Positions 18,044-27,519 of a stretch of DNA of 64,000 nucleotides are shown here, piece by piece (the first letter of the stretch is position 1; every line of letters starts with the position of its first letter). A program made the position numbers and the translations under genes. The stretch is from Paraglaciecola mesophila KMM 241. Lineage in GTDB: Bacteria > Pseudomonadota > Gammaproteobacteria > Enterobacterales > Alteromonadaceae. The stretch lies in NCBI RefSeq assembly GCF_000315015.1, contig NZ_BAEP01000018.1:18524-82523 (forward strand). The letters run 5' to 3'. The notes beneath the pieces were generated by a model. That model was given only the letters and a program-made list of their open reading frames with translations, did not search any database and was not told where the DNA came from.

Positions 18044-18715
18044 TCAGTCAAGGAGGCCGCCCCATTCCAGTGTGTCATTTTGATAGCTAAGCAGCATGCC
18101 TTGGGTGTTTTTTAGTGGGCTAGGTTGGGTGAACATGCTCATCAAACAGGCGAGAGCGTCGCCATGACTGATAACGAGTACATTGTGCTGCACTTGTGAT
18201 GGCTTGCTGTTTAGTGCTTTGGAATATGCGATAGAGATAAGCGCTTTTTGCATTCGCTGACGCACGGTATCTGTGCTTTCACTCTGCTTGAGGCTGTTAT
18301 TAAGGTCATGGCTGTCCGGTGGAGTGATATGCGTTTGTTGGTAACAAAGAGTATTGAACTGGTGAAATTCAGCCAGCAGGGCAACAGCTTTTCCTTGCCA
18401 AGCACCTAAATGTCGTTCGGCTAAATCCGCAGTGCACTGGGGCTTGGTTAGTTGTCTGTGGTGTACTTCCTTAGTGAGAAACTCGACGCAAATCTGGGCG
18501 GTTTGTTGGGCGCGGCCAAGATGCGAACTGACGATATGGTTGATTTCCCAATGCTTGGCTTTCAACGCCAAGGCTTGTGCTTGTGCAATTCCCTTTTCGG
18601 TTAACGGGCTTTCTAAGTGCCCTTGTAATAACCCCTTGGCGTTAAATTCACTCTGCCCATGACGGCAAAGGTAAAAATGGACCGTATCAGGGCAACTAGC
18701 GGTAGTAGAGATCAC
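18044..18715 (-). CDS. Histidine phosphatase family protein in the B12 operon
   Basis: This 223-residue phosphatase belongs to the phosphoglycerate-mutase-like superfamily. The catalytic motif is FYLCRHGQSEFNAKG, and VISHGDAL near the C-terminus carries the second histidine. Inside the operon it is the second such gene: the other (21987-22631) looks more like classical alpha-ribazole phosphatase CobC. This copy might dephosphorylate adenosylcobalamin 5'-phosphate or alpha-ribazole phosphate, or another operon intermediate. The sequence alone does not settle this. The start is a GTG, 14 bases after the btuF stop codon, and an insert rich in Ser/Asn/Lys lies at about 125-165. No other start is clearly better. 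Confidence 0.8.
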   Translation of the reverse strand: MISTTASCPDTVHFYLCRHGQSEFNAKGLLQGHLESPLTEKGIAQAQALALKAKHWEINHIVSSHLGRAQQTAQICVEFLTKEVHHRQLTKPQCTADLAERHLGAWQGKAVALLAEFHQFNTLCYQQTHITPPDSHDLNNSLKQSESTDTVRQRMQKALISIAYSKALNSKPSQVQHNVLVISHGDALACLMSMFTQPSPLKNTQGMLLSYQNDTLEWGGLLD

Positions 18716-18729
18716 GTTTGCAAACTCGG

Positions 18730-19779
18730 TTAATGGGGTAAAGGCGTATCAGTTTGGTAAAACTGACGGGCCTTATCGATTTGTTCGCACATCAGCGCCA
18801 CTTCATCCAGCATGCGGCTGGTCATGCGGTGTACTTTGTCAGCATTGGGGTGAAAGATAAAACCGTTCTTGGCCGCTGGAATGTGCTGCCACTGGGCCCA
18901 ATTCAAAGCGTCAGGTGTGTCGGAGGCATGCTGCGTCGGTTGAATAATGACTTGCGGCAATGTCACTAGCACCTGCTCTAAGCCGACGGATGGATAGTCA
19001 TCGCTGGCGTTGGCAAAAGGGTTTTTGGCACCACAAAGGGCTAATTGTTGTTGCGGCCATGCATTGTTTGCCACTGTGCGCAATGGCCTAGACCAAAGCT
19101 CATAAAAGGTGCGCATAGGGGCCTTTTTTGCATAGCGCGCTTTGAGCATGTCAAGCTGCTCCCTATATTGGGAAGCGGCTGGTTCGGCAACGTCTTCGCG
19201 TCCCGTGAGCTGACCTAGCATGAGGAGTTCGTCCCCGACCTGTGACAAGGTCGTAGGATTAGAATATATAACCTTAATTTTGTACTGCTTTAGCCGTGCT
19301 AAATCGTCTCCTGGGTTACCGGTTTTCCATGCAATCACCACGTCAGGCTGCAGTTGCACGATCTTTTCAATTTGCAGGCGAGCGTAGTTACCAATTTGTA
19401 GAATGTCTTTGGCTGATTCTGGGTAATCTGCATGGGCTGTGGTGGCGATAACTTGCTGGCCCGCACCTACTTCAAAAAGCGATTCGACGATATGTGGTGC
19501 CAACGCAATAATGCGCAGTTTTTGCCGTTTATCTTTGCTAAGTTGTGTTATTTCATCAAAGATCGCATCAACTTCAGATATTTTCAGTTGACCACTATTG
19601 CCTGGGTTGCTAGCCGCATTATTTACCTCACTGCCAAGCGCATCATCAACAGCGGCATTAGGATCGGCACTTTTACTTTTAGCTGTTTCATTTTGGGCAT
19701 AAACGCTTGGTGTATTGAGCGCTAGCGCGACAACACACATTAACAGCCAAACGAGCTTATTTTGCTTGGTCGCCGTCAT
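18730..19779 (-). CDS. btuF: Periplasmic cobalamin-binding protein, BtuF-like
   Basis: This exported solute-binding protein delivers cobalamin to BtuCD. A signal peptide covers about 1-28 (LVWLLMCVVALALNTPSVYA). A polar, low-complexity linker runs to about 70. The helical-backbone metal receptor fold follows (RIIALAPHIVESLFEVGAGQ, ATTAHADYPESAKDI, QIEKIVQLQPDVVIAWKTGN). The ATG at 19779 overlaps the stop codon of cobO in a TAATG arrangement, which indicates translational coupling. A TTG two codons further up is less likely. The length (349) exceeds E. coli BtuF (266) because of the linker. btuF is separated from btuCD by seven synthesis genes but is in the same transcription unit. Confidence 0.88.
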   Translation of the reverse strand: MTATKQNKLVWLLMCVVALALNTPSVYAQNETAKSKSADPNAAVDDALGSEVNNAASNPGNSGQLKISEVDAIFDEITQLSKDKRQKLRIIALAPHIVESLFEVGAGQQVIATTAHADYPESAKDILQIGNYARLQIEKIVQLQPDVVIAWKTGNPGDDLARLKQYKIKVIYSNPTTLSQVGDELLMLGQLTGREDVAEPAASQYREQLDMLKARYAKKAPMRTFYELWSRPLRTVANNAWPQQQLALCGAKNPFANASDDYPSVGLEQVLVTLPQVIIQPTQHASDTPDALNWAQWQHIPAAKNGFIFHPNADKVHRMTSRMLDEVALMCEQIDKARQFYQTDTPLPH

Positions 19780-20411
19780 TACCAATCAATTCCTTTTTGC
19801 GCCTTAATACCCGCCTCAAATGCATGTTTGATAGGACGTACTTCGCTGACGGTGTCGGCTAGTTCAATCACCGCGCGGTGACAGGCACGCCCCGTGATCA
19901 CCACATGCTGATTGACAGGGCGATTTTCCAGAGCGACTAATACGTCATCCAAATCGATGTATTTGTAGGTCAACATGTAGGTAATTTCATCGAGTAGCAG
20001 TAAATCGATGCTTGGGTCTTGCAAACATGTTTTGCTAAATTCCCACGCCTTTTGTGCTGCGGCTTTGTCGGTTTCTTTGTCTTGGGTTTCCCAAGTGAAG
20101 CCTGTGCCCATAACGTGAAACTCCACGCCTAGTTTTTCTAATAAATCACGCTCTCCGCAAGGCCAAGTGCCTTTTACATATTGTACGACGCAAGCTTTTA
20201 AGCCATGACCGACTGCTCGGGCGACTGTACCAAAACCAGAGGTTGATTTACCTTTACCGTTACCTGTGATGACAATCAATACGCCTTTTTCGACTTGCGC
20301 GTTGGCGATACGCTCATCCACTTTGGCTTTTTGCTGCTGCATACGTGCCTTATGGCGACTATTTTCGTCTTTGTCTTCGTCTTTTTTGTTGTTTGATGGG
20401 GTGTCTGACAT
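19779..20411 (-). CDS. cobO: Cob(I)yrinic acid a,c-diamide adenosyltransferase (CobA/CobO/BtuR)
   Basis: This cytosolic enzyme of 210 residues transfers the 5'-deoxyadenosyl group from ATP to cobalt(I) corrinoids. The unusual P-loop GNGKGKSTSGFGTVARAVGH is diagnostic, as are VVQYVKGTWPCGERDLLE, LLLLDEITYMLTY and VITGRACHRAVIELADTVSE near the C-terminus. The first ~40 residues are highly charged (NNKKDEDKDENSRHKARMQQ), longer than but similar to the flexible N-terminal cap of the family. The ATG at 20411 has GGGAG nine bases upstream and begins four bases after the cobQ stop. It overlaps btuF by one base. Confidence 0.94.
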   Translation of the reverse strand: MSDTPSNNKKDEDKDENSRHKARMQQQKAKVDERIANAQVEKGVLIVITGNGKGKSTSGFGTVARAVGHGLKACVVQYVKGTWPCGERDLLEKLGVEFHVMGTGFTWETQDKETDKAAAQKAWEFSKTCLQDPSIDLLLLDEITYMLTYKYIDLDDVLVALENRPVNQHVVITGRACHRAVIELADTVSEVRPIKHAFEAGIKAQKGIDW

Positions 20412-20415
20412 GAGT

Positions 20416-21990
20416 TTATGCTCCCTTTTTGCTGTGAGTCGCCGCGCTAGAAAAAGGCGGCGCGGTAAATTGTTGTTCAATAATGGCGTGAATGGCATCC
20501 CAGTTGAGATGCTCTTGGCACACCTGAGCTAAGCGCTCTATTTCATGCTCTTGTTGCGCCGCATAGTCTTCGGCTAGTTTTGTATTGGCACCTGCCCATG
20601 ATAGTAGCTGTTGCAAAGCCAGTGGGGAATCGAACAGGCCATGCAAATAACTACCCGCGACTTGGTTATCGTCACTGATACAGCCTTCATACTCGCCGTT
20701 GTTTAATAAGATCATCGGCCGCGCATTATCAGCTCGCACGCTAGTGCCTATGTGAATTTCGTAGCCTCGAATAGGTGCGCTGCCACCTTGTTGGATTAAT
20801 AAGTCCCCGTGACTTTGGGTAAGCTGTTTTTGTGCTTGTAATTGCGTTGTGATAGGCAAAAAACCTAAGCCTTCGCTGATGCCTGGCGTATCTTCAATGC
20901 CGTTGGGATCTGCAATACTTTGGCCCAACATTTGATAACCACCACAAATGCCCAATACCTTACCGCCATAGCGCAGGTGTCGCTGAAGTGCTTTGTCCCA
21001 GTGCATCTCTTTAAGTAGCGCCAAGTCGGCGCGCACATTTTTGCTGCCAGGCAAAATAATTAAATCACAGGGGGGAATAGACGAGTGCTGGGCCACAAAG
21101 GTCAGTTTTACTTCGGGGTGTACCCGCAGCATGTCGAAATCAGTATGGTTACTGATGCGTTTAAATACTGGAACACATATGTGAATTCGTATGTTTTGTT
21201 CATCCAAATTCTGCTCAGCTTGAATCGCGTCTTCAGCAGCCAATTGTAAGTTGTGAATATAGGGCAGCACACCTAACACTGGCTTTTTTGTGCGGTCTTC
21301 TAGCCAGGTTAAACCTGACTCGAGTAGTTTTATGTCGCCACGAAATTTATTGATTACAAAGCCGACGACGCGATTTTGTTCAGATTCTGACAGTAAATCT
21401 AATGTGCCAACAAGTTGAGCGAATACGCCGCCGCGATCGATATCCGCTACTATGATCACCGGGCAGTCAACGGCTTCGGCAAAGCCCATATTAGCGATAT
21501 CACCTTTGCGTAAATTTATCTCGGCTGGGCTGCCTGCGCCTTCTACCACTATCACATCATATTCGTCGCTTAAGCGCTGGTGAGAGTTAAGCACGGCTTG
21601 CATAGCGACTTGTTTGTAGTCGTGGTATTTCTTTGCTTGCATGTCTGATACGGCTTTACCGTGAATGATCACCTGTGCGCCTGTATCTGAACTGGGTTTA
21701 AGTAACACTGGGTTCATGTGAACGCTGGGCTCAACGCCGGCAGCTTGTGCTTGAACCGCTTGCGCACGGCCTATTTCACCGCCGTCTTTAGTGACTGCGC
21801 TATTGAGGGCCATATTTTGTGGCTTAAAAGGAGCCACCCTAAAATCGCTATTTTTCAAGCAGCGACAAAACCCCGCCACGAGCATGCTTTTACCCGCATC
21901 TGACGTAGTGCCTTGGATCATAACGGTCGCGCTTTTAGTGGTTATGCTTTTAGGGGGCGGGTTTTTAACGGTCATGCTTTTGACGGTCAT
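20416..21990 (-). CDS. cobQ: Cobyric acid synthase CobQ (CbiP)
   Basis: This glutamine-dependent amidotransferase of 524 residues amidates b, d, e and g side chains of adenosylcobyrinate a,c-diamide. The N-terminal synthetase domain has the P-loop-like [20 protein letters not shown] and [20 protein letters not shown]. The C-terminal class-I glutaminase domain has the nucleophile Cys in [13 protein letters not shown] and the His in [10 protein letters not shown]. The first ~22 residues are an unusual extension of degenerate TVK/TTKS repeats. The ATG at 21990 overlaps the cobC stop codon by four bases. Its substrate must come from corrin-ring synthesis elsewhere or from salvaged incomplete corrinoids. 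Confidence 0.95.
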   Translation of the reverse strand: MTVKSMTVKNPPPKSITTKSATVMIQGTTSDAGKSMLVAGFCRCLKNSDFRVAPFKPQNMALNSAVTKDGGEIGRAQAVQAQAAGVEPSVHMNPVLLKPSSDTGAQVIIHGKAVSDMQAKKYHDYKQVAMQAVLNSHQRLSDEYDVIVVEGAGSPAEINLRKGDIANMGFAEAVDCPVIIVADIDRGGVFAQLVGTLDLLSESEQNRVVGFVINKFRGDIKLLESGLTWLEDRTKKPVLGVLPYIHNLQLAAEDAIQAEQNLDEQNIRIHICVPVFKRISNHTDFDMLRVHPEVKLTFVAQHSSIPPCDLIILPGSKNVRADLALLKEMHWDKALQRHLRYGGKVLGICGGYQMLGQSIADPNGIEDTPGISEGLGFLPITTQLQAQKQLTQSHGDLLIQQGGSAPIRGYEIHIGTSVRADNARPMILLNNGEYEGCISDDNQVAGSYLHGLFDSPLALQQLLSWAGANTKLAEDYAAQQEHEIERLAQVCQEHLNWDAIHAIIEQQFTAPPFSSAATHSKKGA

Positions 21991-22631
21991 AGTGAGTTCT
22001 CATTAAACGGTGGTTTGGCGATAAAGTTCACCACAGGAACCGCTTGCTCGTATTCTGCGATAGAGACACGCGTTAGGCTGGCATAGCCAATTTGCAACTT
22101 GGCGTACCAATCACCCTGTTGCCAATTTGCAGATAACACATCAGCTAAAATTTGGCGTATCACGCCGCCATGGCTAACCACTAAGCAGTTTTGCCCTTGA
22201 TGCTTAGTGGTTAAACGCTGCCAACAATGCATTACTCGTTGATGAAAGTTTTTTAAGGATTCGGCGTTTGGTAAGGTGTTATGCATGGGCTCTTGCCAAA
22301 ACGCATTTAGATCAAACCATTGCTCGCTTAGATCATCAAAGGGAATTCCGTCATACAAACCGAAATCACACTCCTGTAGATCGTCTTCAATTACCAGTGG
22401 CACGGACAAAAATTCGGCGAATGCCTTGGCAAAATGGAGGCAGCGTAGGCGAGGCGATGAAATGACGACATCTACTTTTGACGTTTTCTGCATTTGCGCC
22501 TGCATAGCGTGCAAACCCTGGTCACTGAGGGGGATGTCGGTCTTGCCATAAAGTGCTGCTGGGCCGTCAACTTGACCATGGCGCAGCAAATTGAATGTGG
22601 TTGGGGTAGCTTGCATCTGGTTATTACTCAC
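21987..22631 (-). CDS. cobC: Alpha-ribazole phosphatase CobC-like
   Basis: This 214-residue histidine phosphatase removes the 5'-phosphate from alpha-ribazole phosphate (or from adenosylcobalamin phosphate), late in nucleotide-loop assembly. The motifs are [58 protein letters not shown] and [18 protein letters not shown]. The sequence around [13 protein letters not shown] and ECDFGLYDG is the CobC pattern. The start is GTG 22631, overlapping cobU by eight bases, or ATG 22616 five codons later. Position between cobU and cobQ supports the assignment. Confidence 0.88.
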   Translation of the reverse strand: MSNNQMQATPTTFNLLRHGQVDGPAALYGKTDIPLSDQGLHAMQAQMQKTSKVDVVISSPRLRCLHFAKAFAEFLSVPLVIEDDLQECDFGLYDGIPFDDLSEQWFDLNAFWQEPMHNTLPNAESLKNFHQRVMHCWQRLTTKHQGQNCLVVSHGGVIRQILADVLSANWQQGDWYAKLQIGYASLTRVSIAEYEQAVPVVNFIAKPPFNENSL

Positions 22632-23181
22632 CTTGAGGGCGTTTTAATGCCATGGGTAACCCTGCGGCAACAAAGGTAACCTGATCTGCGATACTTGCCA
22701 CTGCTTGATTCAACCAACCCGCTTGATCAACGAATTTTCGAGTGACGTCCCCCATGGGGATAATGCCTAAGCCAACTTCGTTTGCCACCATAATAACGCT
22801 CGATTTACTGGCGCGAAGGGCCTGGATAAAGCCTTGAAATAGCATGCTGAAATCTTGCTGTGGTTGATGGTACAACTGGTTGTTTAGCCAAAGTGTTAAA
22901 CAGTCGATGAGCAATATTGCCTGTTCGTTATCTGTGGTAGCGTCCTTGTCTGAATACTGCTCGATATACTCAGTTAAATTCAGCGGAACTTCAGCTAACG
23001 CCCAATGGTCTGGACGCTCTTGTTGATGGCGCATAATGCGCTTAGCCATTTCTGTGTCTGTCGCGGTAGCGGTGGCTACAAAAGTGACATTTTTGCCAGA
23101 TTGTTGGCTTAAGTTGAGGGCTTGTTGTAACGCAAAGTTGGATTTTCCTGAGCGTGCACCGCCGATAATTAAATGCAGCAT
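22624..23181 (-). CDS. cobU: Adenosylcobinamide kinase/guanylyltransferase CobU
   Basis: This is a bifunctional enzyme that phosphorylates adenosylcobinamide and converts it to the GDP derivative. It has about 185 residues, the usual size. The P-loop LIIGGARSGKSNFALQQAL is at the N-terminus. FVATATATDTEMAKRIMRHQ contains the guanylylation-site region with the family's RHQ, and LLIDCLTLWLNNQL and VANEVGLGIIPMGDVTRKF follow. The ATG at 23181 is preferred to an in-frame TTG at 23196 because GGAGAG lies eight bases before it. CobS, the next enzyme of the path, is encoded immediately before it in the operon. Confidence 0.95.
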   Translation of the reverse strand: MLHLIIGGARSGKSNFALQQALNLSQQSGKNVTFVATATATDTEMAKRIMRHQQERPDHWALAEVPLNLTEYIEQYSDKDATTDNEQAILLIDCLTLWLNNQLYHQPQQDFSMLFQGFIQALRASKSSVIMVANEVGLGIIPMGDVTRKFVDQAGWLNQAVASIADQVTFVAAGLPMALKRPQGE

Positions 23182-23266
23182 TGATAAGCTCTCCAACAGA
23201 ATGTTTGTAGTGATTTAATGCTACGTGTGAGGGGCGAGTTTAAGACTGTTTTTATGAATAGTAAGC

Positions 23267-24076
23267 TCATAAAAGAAAGCCTATGGTTTGTTCATTCACT
23301 GTTTTAGGTAACGTCACAATCAACAAAAGATAAATGAGTAACTCTTGTACTTGTTGAGCAAAGCCTAAGCAGTCCCCTGTATAGCCAGAAATATGTTTTT
23401 TAAACCAATATTTGAGGGCAAAGCGCAGCACACATGCACTGACTAAGACGAGTATTGCACTGGATAGGGGTAACCACAGTACCGCAGGTACACTTGAGGC
23501 GAACAGCCAGAGTAACACTCGAGGTTGCATAGGCTGTGCGAACGGGCGACTTTTACTGTTATCACTATTTTGCCGTGCATAAGGGAGGTGTTGCACATGG
23601 GAAATAGCCAACCCGCGAGACAAAGGGTAGGCAATCCCTAAGGCAAGCAGTAGGTGCTGATCCGCGGCCAGCGAGCTCAGCAGTACGAATTTAGTTAACA
23701 GCGCACAAATCAGTGCGCAGGTACCATATGTGCCAATTTGGCTGTCTTTCATGATGGCTAACTTGCGCGCTATAGTCTGACCTCCCCAAAAACCGTCGGC
23801 GGTATCTGCTAAGCCATCTTCATGTATCGCTCCTGTCAGTATCAGGCTTATTATAATCAGTAAGCACACTGTCGGGGTTATTCCTAATTGGGGTAGCATG
23901 AAGCAGTAAAATGCGCTTAAAAAAGCAGCCAGCAGCCAACCAACTAATGGAAAGTATCGCCCCGCTTGGTGTAATTTTCGTGGGCTGTAATCAATTGCAG
24001 CAGGCACCGGTAAGCGGGTGAAAAAACTCACTGCTAATAGCATTAAATTGAACTGATACTTTAAGAATCGAGTCAT
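23267..24076 (-). CDS. cobS: Adenosylcobinamide-GDP ribazoletransferase CobS
   Basis: This inner-membrane enzyme of 269 residues joins adenosylcobinamide-GDP with alpha-ribazole (phosphate) to make cobalamin (phosphate). N-terminal LLAVSFFTRLPVPAAIDYS and the metal-binding signature AIHEDGLADTADGFWGG, with MKDSQIGTYGTCALICALLT after it, are diagnostic. Six to seven hydrophobic segments are present. The ribosome site is weak, but the ATG at 24076 gives the family's usual N-terminus. It lies 35 bases after cobT, which supplies the ribazole side, and before cobU, which supplies the activated corrinoid. Confidence 0.95.
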   Translation of the reverse strand: MTRFLKYQFNLMLLAVSFFTRLPVPAAIDYSPRKLHQAGRYFPLVGWLLAAFLSAFYCFMLPQLGITPTVCLLIIISLILTGAIHEDGLADTADGFWGGQTIARKLAIMKDSQIGTYGTCALICALLTKFVLLSSLAADQHLLLALGIAYPLSRGLAISHVQHLPYARQNSDNSKSRPFAQPMQPRVLLWLFASSVPAVLWLPLSSAILVLVSACVLRFALKYWFKKHISGYTGDCLGFAQQVQELLIYLLLIVTLPKTVNEQTIGFLL

Positions 24077-24111
24077 GTTCGTCTTTATTTCGCTAACGCC
24101 GCAGTCGTCAT

Positions 24112-25245
24112 TTATACCGTCACCCCAGCGCTTTCAAACGTAGCCATATCATTGTAGAAACTGGCTGCGGCTTGCAACAAGGGTAAAGCCAGCGCTGCTC
24201 CAGTGCCTTCGCCAAGGCGCAAACCTAACGACAATAGCGGGCGAGCATCTAATTGAGCCAACACTTGCTGGTGGGCGTGTTCTGCTGAGCAGTGCGCAAA
24301 CAACATATAATCCCGTGCGCGCGGCGCTATGCGCACGGCAATCAGCGCGGCCACACTGACAATGAACCCATCCACTAAGATACTTTTACCGGCTTTTGCG
24401 GTTTCGAGTATGGCACCCACAATTTGCGCGATTTCAAAACCACCTACTTCCATCAATGCTGTTTGAGGGGTAAAGGCTTTTGTGCCGTGGACTTTGTTGA
24501 CTCGCTCTAAAGCATCTTCAATGAGCTGAATTTTTTTGCCGAGCTGTTCATCCGTTATGCCGGTGCCTTTGCCCGTTGTGCGCTGTGGGCTCAAACCGCA
24601 AATGAGTGATAATAAGGCTGATGCGCTACTAGTATTGCCAATGCCCATTTCGCCAAATGCCAGTACATTGCTGCCTTGGGCGATATGCTGTGCAGCAATA
24701 TTTGCTCCCATCGCTAGCGCTTGCTCTGCTTGGGTTTGTGTCATCGCTGCTTGCTTTGAAAAGTCAGCCGTACCTTGGCCTGTTGTCTGTTCAATCAACA
24801 TATTGCTTGCTGATTTGCGGGCATTGTCGCTAACTGGGCTGAGCATACCGGCATCGATGACTTTCATCTGCCAGCCTAGCGCGGTGCTAAAGCAGTTGAT
24901 TGCCGCACCGCCATTGAGAAAATTGAGCACCATTTGCTGGGTGACGTCAGATGGGGCAATACTGATGCCATTGGCTGCAATACCGTGATCGGCGGCAAAG
25001 ACCAGCATAACAGGCTTGTTTATTTCGATTCTGGTTTCAATTCGGCTGCTTCTTTGCGAGGGGCTTTGTTGTATTTGAGCAAGCTGGCGAGCGAGATCTT
25101 CAAGCTGCCCGAGGGCCCCTAAGGGCTTGGTTTTATTATTAATTTTCTCGTCTATATTGTTAAGGTTACTGGTATCGGCGGGCAATATTTGCCAGTGAGA
25201 CTGATCGAATACAGATGAAGATAATGAATGTTGTTGTTCTGACAT
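24112..25245 (-). CDS. cobT: Nicotinate-nucleotide-dimethylbenzimidazole phosphoribosyltransferase CobT
   Basis: This cytosolic enzyme makes alpha-ribazole phosphate from nicotinate mononucleotide and the lower-ligand base. It has about 377 residues from the chosen start. Signatures include INNKTKPLGALGQLEDLARQ, MLVFAADHGIAANGIS, TQQMVLNFLNGGAAINCFS, FGEMGIGNTSSASAL, ILVDGFIVSVAALIAVRIAP and LLSLGLRLGEGTGAALALPL, where the catalytic Glu is expected. The ATG at 25245 has GGAAGG nine bases upstream. An in-frame ATG at 25362 would add 39 non-conserved residues. About 230 bases without a recognisable gene separate it from btuC, an unusually wide gap for this operon. Confidence 0.95.
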   Translation of the reverse strand: MSEQQHSLSSSVFDQSHWQILPADTSNLNNIDEKINNKTKPLGALGQLEDLARQLAQIQQSPSQRSSRIETRIEINKPVMLVFAADHGIAANGISIAPSDVTQQMVLNFLNGGAAINCFSTALGWQMKVIDAGMLSPVSDNARKSASNMLIEQTTGQGTADFSKQAAMTQTQAEQALAMGANIAAQHIAQGSNVLAFGEMGIGNTSSASALLSLICGLSPQRTTGKGTGITDEQLGKKIQLIEDALERVNKVHGTKAFTPQTALMEVGGFEIAQIVGAILETAKAGKSILVDGFIVSVAALIAVRIAPRARDYMLFAHCSAEHAHQQVLAQLDARPLLSLGLRLGEGTGAALALPLLQAAASFYNDMATFESAGVTV

Positions 25246-25474
25246 TTTTTGTGCCTTCCTTGATGTCTTTTGAACTGGATTTATTGCTTCTTGCATAGAG
25301 CCTGAGAGCTTTTTCTCGGAGTCTGCAGTTGCTGGCGCTGCAGTTACTTCAGGATCTAACATAAGTGTTGTTCCAATTGTGATTTGGTTGGGTTCTCAAT
25401 ATTCGTTGCTCGAGGGCCATTTTCTTTCATTTCTCGGTTTCCCCGATTATCTCTATTTGCACTAAGCATTGTCT

Positions 25475-26497
25475 TTATGCCTGTCGCTGACGAATGGCGA
25501 GCAAGAAAAACACGCTGCCGATGGCTGAAGTGATTATGCCGATAGGGATTTCTTGATCAGACAGGGCGGAGCGGGCAACGATATCGACTAATACCATAAA
25601 GCTGCCGCCGATAAGTACGCAGCCTAAAATTAAAGCGCGGCTCGTCACCCCAACCCAGCGCCGCACAATATGCGGGATCAGCAGGCCAACAAACCCAATG
25701 CCGCCACAGTAAGCGACTATGCACGCGGTTAACGCAGCGCAAATACCTAGCGCCATTAAGCGAAGAGCGGTGACGTTGATGCCTAAGGTTTTGGCATTTT
25801 CGTCGCCCAGTAACAGGGCATCTAAACGCCGACCGAAAAGTAACAGCAGTACCACGCTGCCCATGACGACAGGTAGCATGATCCAGGCGTACCACATTTC
25901 AGTGCGAGCAAGACTGCCCATTAGCCAGAAAATAACTTTGTTTGCGGCAAAAGGGTCGCCTAAAAATAGTAGAAAATGACTCAGAGCACTGAGCATAAAA
26001 GACACCGCGACACCGGCTAACAGCATGTGCTCACCACGGCCACCAAAAGACGTGGCGGCCAACGCTTGCACTAATGTGACCGCAAATATTGCGCCTAAAA
26101 AAGCGGCTACAGGCAAAGCGATGGAAAAAGGTACATCCGGCAGCATACCGAATATGGTTAAGGTTTCGCCTATTTGGCTGTCAAATAACAGCGTGGCGAT
26201 ACTCGCCCCAAGCCCAGCGCCAGATACCACACCGAATAAGTAAGGATCAGCCAAACCATTCCGGGTGATGTTTTGCAATGTAGCACCGGCCACAGCAAGA
26301 CCTGCTCCAACTAAAAAGCCCACGAGTACTCGGGGTAAGCGAATTTCCCAAAATATTAGCGCGTTAACTTCAGTGCTGCACTGGCCAACCACGCAGCGAT
26401 ACAGCTCGGATGCTGGCAAGTCTGCAGCGCCAAAAAATATGCCGACTACGGGGGAGAGTACCGCGAGCACAAATAGCAATGACCAGCGGTTTGTCAT
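25475..26497 (-). CDS. btuC: Vitamin B12 ABC transporter permease BtuC
   Basis: This 340-residue FecCD-family permease has about ten membrane helices. Recognisable parts are LFWEIRLPRVLVGFLVGAGL-like IFWEIRLPRVLVGFLVG, AGATLQNITRNGLADPYLFG, GLLIPHIVRRWVG (the region that contacts the ATPase) and IPIGIITSAIGSVFFLLAI at the end. FecCD permeases carry heme, siderophores or B12. The B12 assignment comes from the operon with BtuF and the riboswitch. The start ATG overlaps the btuD stop codon (ATGA), so the two are translationally coupled. Confidence 0.92.
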   Translation of the reverse strand: MTNRWSLLFVLAVLSPVVGIFFGAADLPASELYRCVVGQCSTEVNALIFWEIRLPRVLVGFLVGAGLAVAGATLQNITRNGLADPYLFGVVSGAGLGASIATLLFDSQIGETLTIFGMLPDVPFSIALPVAAFLGAIFAVTLVQALAATSFGGRGEHMLLAGVAVSFMLSALSHFLLFLGDPFAANKVIFWLMGSLARTEMWYAWIMLPVVMGSVVLLLLFGRRLDALLLGDENAKTLGINVTALRLMALGICAALTACIVAYCGGIGFVGLLIPHIVRRWVGVTSRALILGCVLIGGSFMVLVDIVARSALSDQEIPIGIITSAIGSVFFLLAIRQRQA

Positions 26498-27393
26498 ATC
26501 GAATTGCCCTTTTTACTGCTTACTTTTTTGTGTACTTTGTTACTCGCTTCGCTTGAATGTACATTTGACTGTTGTGTGACCTCAGGCTGCGGAGGGTACT
26601 CTTGTTCATTGGAAGGGTAAAAGTCGACCCGTAGATTTTGGGTCACTTCGTCGCGACGAATTCGACAAGGAATTTTAAAAACGTGCTCTAAAGTTGTCGC
26701 TTTTAGCACACTCTCTACTGGCCCCTGTGCGATCATCTTGCCGTCATTTAGCAGACATAAATGATCGCAGTAACTAGAGGCTAAATTGATATCGTGCAAA
26801 CTCATCACCACGGTCATTTGTTGCTGGTGGGCGAGGGAGCGCAGTAACTTAAGTACTTGGTGCTGATAATAAATATCGAGATGGTTGACGGGCTCATCCA
26901 ACACAATGAGCGCCGCTTTTTGCACTAATGCCCGGGCAATCAGACCGCGCTGTTGCTCGCCTCCTGATAGTGAGCTAAACGTTTGATGAGTCTTCTCGCT
27001 AAGGCCAACCTTAGCGATCGATGCCGCGAGATGTTGGTGATCCTGCTCGGTTTCCCGAGACAACAGTGTTTTATGGGGTAGCCAACCCATGCGCACAATT
27101 TGCTGCAAGCTCAAAGCAAATACACTTTCATTTAATTGATTGACCACAGCAATTTGCCGAGCCCGTTCTAGTGGGCTGTATTCTTCAAGCGATTTACCGC
27201 GCCAGTCAACTTGTTCCTTACTGGCAGTTTGGCCGGATAACATTTTAAGTAAGCTGGTTTTACCGGCACCATTCGGGCCGAGCACACCCAGCACTTTGCC
27301 GCGCTCAAGAGAGAGATTAATGTCAGACAAAATACTTTTGTGCGCTATCTGGTAGGAAAGCTGTTTCGCCTGTAGGTTAGCTGAATTTGGCAT
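26494..27393 (-). CDS. btuD: Vitamin B12 ABC transporter ATP-binding protein BtuD
   Basis: This 299-residue ABC ATPase powers the BtuC permease. Walker A is VLGPNGAGKTSLLKML, the signature is SLSGGEQQRGLIARAL, Walker B is LIVLDEPVNHLDI, and the switch His is in VVMSLHDINLA. The first ~245 residues form the complete domain. The last ~50 are a polar, Ser/Gln/Lys-rich tail not found in E. coli BtuD (249 residues). It is the first gene of the 12-gene operon, about 130 bases downstream of a cobalamin riboswitch. FecE-like siderophore ATPases are close relatives, and context decides for B12. Confidence 0.92.
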   Translation of the reverse strand: MPNSANLQAKQLSYQIAHKSILSDINLSLERGKVLGVLGPNGAGKTSLLKMLSGQTASKEQVDWRGKSLEEYSPLERARQIAVVNQLNESVFALSLQQIVRMGWLPHKTLLSRETEQDHQHLAASIAKVGLSEKTHQTFSSLSGGEQQRGLIARALVQKAALIVLDEPVNHLDIYYQHQVLKLLRSLAHQQQMTVVMSLHDINLASSYCDHLCLLNDGKMIAQGPVESVLKATTLEHVFKIPCRIRRDEVTQNLRVDFYPSNEQEYPPQPEVTQQSNVHSSEASNKVHKKVSSKKGNSI

Positions 27394-27519
27394 GGCACCT
27401 GTGATGTTAACGTGATCAAAATACGATCTAAGGGGGAATACACAGTGCGCTCAGTATCACATACTAAAAGGACAATCTGTTACTCACGTATTCCCGCGTG
27501 AAAATAGTTAAAGGGTGAA

